A stretch of DNA of 64,000 nt from Diaporthe sp. PMI_573 (lineage: Eukaryota; Ascomycota; Sordariomycetes; Diaporthales; Diaporthaceae), in NCBI GenBank assembly GCA_021399435.1, contig JAJTUP010000090.1, positions 173,652-237,651 of the forward strand. The letters run 5' to 3'. Every line of letters begins with the position of its first letter. Position 1 is the first letter of the stretch. Made by a program: the position numbers and the translations under genes. The notes beneath the pieces were generated by a model. It had not been told where the DNA came from and ran no database searches. It was given only the letters and a program-made list of their open reading frames with translations. Below, in pieces: positions 59,320-64,000 of the stretch.

Positions 59320-61800
59320 ATGTCAGCCAACCAGCCAGGCCAGCCAGGCCAACAGCAGCAGCTCGAAGACCGTCTTTTTCGCCATTTCAGAGGCTGGAAT
59401 TGGTCAGAACGCGCTCGTGATACTAGCTCTTGGCTGTGGGACTTTGGCTATGATATTCAACGTCATGGCTTACGCAAATGGGCTTGCAAGGACTGTATCC
59501 TCGGAAATCGTCCCATTATCGCGAGTTTTACCTCTTCAGGTCTCCAGAACGCGGCAAATCATCTATGGCGTGAGCACAAAACACCAGCACCTGAGGGAGA
59601 GAAAAAGAGCACAGCACAGCTCAAATCCGAAGGCGCACTGAAATCGATCCAGCCGACTATTGCCTCTATTTTGAAACTGGACGTCAACAAGCCTACGGAA
59701 CAGAATATCGCGAATAACTTCATCTCACGCTTTGATAAGCAACACTTTCAGCGTATGCTAGTCGAGTTAATCGTCAGTAGCAACCAGTCATTTTCCTTCG
59801 CCCAGAACCCCATCCTCCGAGAAATCTTCGACTATTTGAGTCCCTCCGTTTCGATCCAACGCGCCAACTTGAGTGCCAGGGCTGTCCGATATAAGATCAT
59901 TCAAGAGTATAACCGCCACAAGCAGAGGGTTATCGAGGTGCTGAGGAACTCCCCTGGAGCGCTTCATATCTCATTTGATGGCTGGACGTCTCGAAATAAG
60001 CTTGCCCTCTACGGTATTGCTTGTTTTTTCAGAGATGAGAAGAATCGGCCATGCAAAATCATGATTGGGGTTCCAGAGGCTCATCGTCACTTCGGCTCAA
60101 CGATCGGTGGGGAGGTTCTCGACGTCCTACACACCTTTGGCGTGAGTCCAGAGAAGATTGGCTATTTCACGCTCGACAATGCTGAAAACAACGATACTGC
60201 AATGGAGGTCATAGGTGCTGAACTTGGGTTCGATGGCCGACTACGCCGAGGACGCTGTATTGGCCACACAATTAACTTGTCAGCCAAGGCGCTCTTATTT
60301 GGCAAAAACGCCGACGCGTTCGAGCAGCAATTATCAGGCGCAGAAGCGTTATCTGATGCTGAATACGCTCGATGGCGCAAAAGAGGACCAGTTGGCAAGT
60401 TACACAATATCGTAGTTGATGTGCGTATTAGCCATCGGCTGATTTACTTATTCAAGGAGGTCCAGAGGGTAAGCGGTTTTACTAAATCCTATTCGTCTCA
60501 TACTAATTCCATATATCTAACAGGACGAAATTAATCGCGCCACCACCCTTAAACTCCGATCGAAGAAACCAGTCAAGCTAATTATCGATAACGACACGCG
60601 TTGGCTGTCACAACTCTACATGATCCGCAGGGCTCTACGGTTGAAAACCTCTATCGAACTCCTACTGATCAAGTATAAGGCGCAATGGGAGGACGAAAAT
60701 CGGTCTAAAAGACTGGCCAAGTGACACAAGCCAAGTTGGCGAGAAAACCACGCATCCTCCGAGACGAGAATCAGCTAACGGACAGAGACTGGGAGGTTCT
60801 TTACCATTTGGATATTCTGACTGTTTTTGAGACCGTGGTGAAGACGCTTGAGGGTGATGGACACACCCGCAGGCGTAAGCAAGGCTGGACTGGCTCCTAT
60901 GGCAATATCTGGGACGTGGTGCTTGGCTATGAGTTGCTGCTTAACACACTGGAAGAATATAAGCAGCTTGCTGCTGACTTTCCTGATCCAGAGCACTTCC
61001 GCATCGGAATCAACCTTGCTTGGGATAAGCTGGATGAATATTATCGGCGGCTGGACGAGACGCCCATCTACTATACGGCTATGGCGCTCCATCCAGCCTA
61101 TCGTTGGGACTGGTTTGATGAAACGTGGGCTCATGAGCCTAGTTGGGTTGGAGGGGCAAAAGGGGTGGTCGCCGGCGTCTGGCTGTCCGGTTACGCTCAT
61201 CTCGGGGTTGGGGCCAGCAGCGGCAGGGGCGACGACGAGCCTCCAGCAAAAAAAGTTCGGTTTTTCAACCCCTTCGAGAAGAACAGCCGTCTGCCAAGCT
61301 CAACACCAGCCTCCGCAGCAGCTATTGTTGGTGACGAGTACCAAGCGTGGCAGACGGATCGTGACGTCAGCGACGGCAACGTTCGTGATCCAATTGGTTA
61401 CTGGATCACTAAGCAAAGCAGATATCCTCGATTATCCAGGATGGCCTTGGACTTCCTGACAATCCAGCCGATGTCAGCCGAGTGTGAGAGGTTATTTTCA
61501 GCTGCTGGCAAGATGGTCTCGGGGTTGCGTACGAACCTAGATGCTGAGATTATCGCCATTTGTCAGGTTTTACGCTCTTGGTACCGTGCTGGCATTATCA
61601 AGGACCTGGATCCATTGCTTAAGTCGCACCTTGAAAGTAAGCTGGATGGCGGTTGTGGGACTCTAGGCGACGACGAGCTGGCGCTTGCTGAGTCAAAATG
61701 GCTATTGGAGGGCGAGGATAGCGCCAGCGAGGTTGACGATTCATCACAGCAGCAACAGGCTGAAGAGTTAGTGTCAACCTCTGAAAGTGAGGCTGAATAG
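59320..61800 (+). pseudogene. hAT transposase with one frameshift
   Basis: ATG at 59320 (MSANQPGQPG). Exon 1 is 59320-60468, a 55-nt intron (60469-60523; GTAAGC ... TCTAACAG) follows, and exon 2 runs from 60524. A BED-type zinc finger lies at about residues 25-85 (KWACKDCILGNR ... NHLWREH). Catalytic region: LHISFDGWTSRNKLALYGIA and IGYFTLDNAENNDTAMEVIG, then RWLSQLYMIRRALRL. At 60720 the frame breaks (TGA at 60722) and continues one frame over through DRDWEVLYHLDILTVFETVV to the dimerisation domain YPRLSRMALDFLTIQPMSAE, CERLFSAAGKMV, ending with an acidic/Gln tail. One lost base would explain it. Everything else is open, so this copy died recently or the break is a sequence error. Confidence 0.85.
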
Positions 61801-61961
61801 GCGTCGACGAGGTTGTGAATAGCCTCAAAAATCCACTTATAAATCCACTTATAAATCCACGTGTGTACATCCATTCCACTCCGGTCGAATATGTGCTACA
61901 TCCACTACGTAATTGCTAAAAAATCGTACATCCACTCTACTTGGTCCAAAAGTGGAGTGGA

Positions 61962-61981
61962 TGTAGTGGTTCCGACCCTTG
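61962..61981 (-). repeat. Right terminal inverted repeat of hAT
   Basis: 20 bp, 18 matching the left end. Confidence 0.75.
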
Positions 61982-62222
61982 TATTTATATAAATAACGAT
62001 AAGAGCACCTGTAGGTATATACATATCTTGCAAGGTCTAAGCCAAATAACTAATAAGATAAATAGTAATAGGTAGAATTTACAGCTTTAAAAGACCCAAG
62101 CACAACCTTTATGCAAAAGGAAGCATGTGGTTCTAATGACTCGATACCCTAGCAAGTTCAACTGCTGCGGCTCCCATTCGATCTTTCACATCCTCGTGGT
62201 ATGTGTCGCTGTGGTCTAGTTA

Positions 62223-62531
62223 ATGGGGTATCTGGAACAGCAAGATGCAAAAGTACCTGGGACGCGCGATGATGACGAGACAGAATCCCAGGCCTCAGGT
62301 GACAAGGAACAGGAGCCAGACCCTATGCTGGACAACTTGGATGGTATCGAAAGCATTATCACCTCGCTCGTCGGGATCTCCTTCGCCATTCGCCGCTCTG
62401 GTACTCGAGCTCGTCTTCAGCAAGCAGACATGTCTTTTGATCCATCCTCGCCTGGCGTCGCGGTCTCGGCTGAGGGCGTGGTTGAGGGTGTCGAGGAGGC
62501 GGCCGAGGACATAGAAGCAGTTGACGCCTAG
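62223..62531 (+). CDS. Unknown fungal protein, fragment (102 codons)
   Basis: Acidic start, then DNLDGIESIITSLVGISFAI and RRSGTRARLQQADMSFDPSS. The GIESIITSL-x-x-ISFAIRRSGT block recalls a conserved helix in large fungal proteins of unknown function. From about residue 78 the chain becomes Val/Glu/Ala-rich and ends just before a pogo relic, so the gene is probably truncated there. Confidence 0.4.
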   Translation: MGYLEQQDAKVPGTRDDDETESQASGDKEQEPDPMLDNLDGIESIITSLVGISFAIRRSGTRARLQQADMSFDPSSPGVAVSAEGVVEGVEEAAEDIEAVDA

Positions 62532-62539
62532 GTACAACG

Positions 62540-62765
62540 GGCAGTTGGCATCGCGCGGGCGACGTCTTAGGGCACTCGGTAGTCGATTTATCGATGATAA
62601 CCGCCGGAACCAGAACAAATCGTGCAATTCTAGTGGCAGAAATAGCCTCAGCAGCCAATTCTGCACAGATAAGTGTTTTTGTCGGCCTTGAGGAACCACT
62701 TTTGCAACCCCTAAGCAGTCCCAAGACATACGTAGTCTGGTAGCCCATTATACTCGTGACAAACA
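62540..62765 (+). pseudogene. Pogo transposon relic
   Basis: Parallels 8145-8375 of the intact pogo element (GGGCACTCGG..., AGATAAGTGTTTTTGTCGGCC) with substitutions and stops. Matches include the region encoding FCTDKCFCRP. No ends were found. Confidence 0.75.
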
Positions 62766-63563
62766 CTCGAGCCCGTTCATTATTGCATATTAGAAAAAGA
62801 AGCAAATGGATATAAGCCATATACCGTGCCCCACCCACCTTCCGGCACACCCACCTTCGGGCCATATAAATGCCGGCACCACCACAAAAAGTGAGGGTAT
62901 TTGAACTTATATACGAAGGGAAGGAAATACTGTACCCCTGTCAATTGGAATGATTAGTAGAAATGTGGGCTTAATGACGTTATGAAGTTACAGTACGTGA
63001 TTTCGTTTTAATCCGTTTATCGTCACAGGCACATCTTGAAAATCTCCTACCCTCACTCGCATTCTCTTCAGATATGAAACTTTAAGGGAAAACGCAGTTC
63101 GCAATTCTCAACGGACTTTCCATCGCCGTCGATGAACATCTGAAAACAAGAGGTAGAGCATTTTAATGGAAGCGCAAAATCGACAATATTGGCCTTGCAG
63201 TAACTCCTTTGAAATTCTGCATCTCATCAGCTATCGCTTACAATGATAGCCACCACTAGTTCCAGCAGAAATGCGCCTATCCATTCCACCAAAAGTAGTA
63301 ATACCGCCGATACGTAATATGCGGCCGTCAAAGACTTGAAACCGATCTTGGTGTATCCTAGACGACGTAGCCCCCACCTCGCAACATAGGTATACTTGCA
63401 GAAATAAAACTATGCATAGTAATCTCTTCCAGCTTACTAGATTGTGTAAATAATGATATACAATGTAGTTTGCAGTATACATACAGTATTGTGAACAGAA
63501 CATTAACCTAATAGCTCCTATGTAAAGTCCATTATGTAACGTACGTCTGCATTGTGTGAGACA
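62766..63563. other. Intergenic stretch, no supported gene
   Basis: About 800 AT-rich bases with only short frames. Confidence 0.4.
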
Positions 63564-63900
63564 TCATCTGGCCCCTCCAGACCACTCGTAATTTGGGTCA
63601 GATATCAGTTCTATGTCCCCTTGCATATACGTCCCTCTGCCACTAGATACAAAGAGCTCCAGATATGAATCCTCAAGATCTAGCCAGTCCTTCTCTTCAA
63701 GATCTGCCCAGCGTTTTTTGCGGGTATGTGTTTTGTCTTGTAGCCGCTCGAGAACCCGATCGTTCATAAAGACAAAAGCTTGCATATCCGCGTACTCTAG
63801 AAGGAGGCGATTACGAGTCTTGTATGAACAAAGCTGATAGTAGAGAAAGAACCGTTCTGATAGCACAGAATTGGCCAGCGTTGATAGAACCCCGACACAT
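63564..63900 (-). pseudogene. hAT transposase relic, dimerisation domain
   Basis: The minus strand reads STLANSVLSERFFLYYQL, then KTRNRLLLEYADMQAFVFMN and DRVLERLQ, the same hAT subgroup as the relic at 2.8-3.2 kb (LANSVPSERSF ... KIRNRLT). The expected S-x-x-x-x-x-H motif is eroded. Upstream parts are lost. Confidence 0.7.
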
Positions 63901-64000
63901 CCGACAACATCTACATTCTAACCGTATATCAATTTGGGGCCACACTCGCAGCCCCAAGGATTATCGCTGCCGGCGCCGGGGAGCGAGAGACCTCCAGAAA

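Larger units (their letters stand above)
58960..61981 (+). mobile_element. Nearly intact hAT transposon (3,022 bp)
   Basis: Imperfect 20-bp ends (CAAGGCTCGGACCCACTACA; right end reverse complement CAAGGGTCGGAACCACTACA, 18/20) enclose one transposase gene plus subterminal GTGGAT/ATCCAC motifs in many copies. No 8-bp target duplication: left flank GGTGTCGG, right flank TATTTATA. Confidence 0.85.

Noticed and set aside
1..64000. Starship-type giant transposon (DUF3435 captain recombinase)
   Set aside because: No tyrosine recombinase of that kind was recognised; accessory genes alone do not support it.
1..64000. tRNA, rRNA, CRISPR arrays, bacterial-type operons
   Set aside because: None seen; gene structure with spliceosomal introns is fungal.

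Overview
This is a gene-poor, transposon-rich window of nuclear DNA from a filamentous ascomycete (Pezizomycotina; probably, not certainly, a sordariomycete). Evidence: short 49-91 nt introns with GTAAGT/GTGAGT-type donors and CTAAC-like branch sites; fungal-restricted families (DUF3716, 2EXR, DUF7703, HET, fungal Est1-type and BCS1-type proteins); and fungal element families (pogo/Fot-like, hAT, Mutator-like, Ty1/copia with an initiator-tRNA half-molecule primer site). No tRNA, rRNA or CRISPR was seen.

Layout. 1-6.7 kb: the C-terminus of a PIF1-type helicase entering from the left edge, an intact two-exon DUF3716 gene, a hAT relic, a broken importin-alpha copy, a fragment of an Est1-like gene and a cysteine-rich secreted protein gene. 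6.9-8.75 kb: an apparently intact pogo-like transposon with perfect 43-bp ends. 9-18.3 kb: an Est1/SMG7-type gene, a decayed hAT element and a 997-codon ATP-dependent DNA ligase gene, the ligase being the largest uninterrupted host-type gene here. 18.8-20.4 kb: small relics (2EXR, MULE, carboxymuconolactone decarboxylase). 22.66-25.73 kb: a complete Mutator-like element with 59-bp perfect ends and an 8-bp target duplication. 26-34 kb: tandem and inverted repeats, a two-exon gene of unknown function, a hAT relic, a 5'-truncated Ulp1-type protease, two pogo zinc-knuckle tails and four copies of a 19-bp GC palindrome. 35-41 kb: a DUF7703 fragment, then a copia element truncated where it meets a 5'-truncated SP-RING gene. 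43-48.4 kb: a hAT end repeat, a three-exon RING gene, a three-exon small secreted protein gene absent from simple ORF lists, and two unknown genes. 49.5-55.4 kb: hAT and pogo relics, an intact BCS1-like AAA gene, a 633-bp internally deleted pogo derivative that still has an open reading frame, and a 5'-damaged HET gene. 55.5-64 kb: an unknown F-box-like gene, a pogo relic, the 3' part of a vacuolar Ca2+/H+ exchanger gene ending at a nearly intact hAT element, and further pogo and hAT relics.

No single pathway is encoded. The recurring theme is genome turnover. At least eight host-type genes survive only as 3' portions, several ending exactly at a repeat. Nonsense changes and the transition-rich divergence between repeat copies are compatible with repeat-induced point mutation (RIP). 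The best candidates for functional genes are the DNA ligase, BCS1-like ATPase, Est1-like protein, DUF3716 protein, RING protein, the two secreted proteins and the two complete transposases. All functions are inferred from motif recognition by eye; no database search was run.
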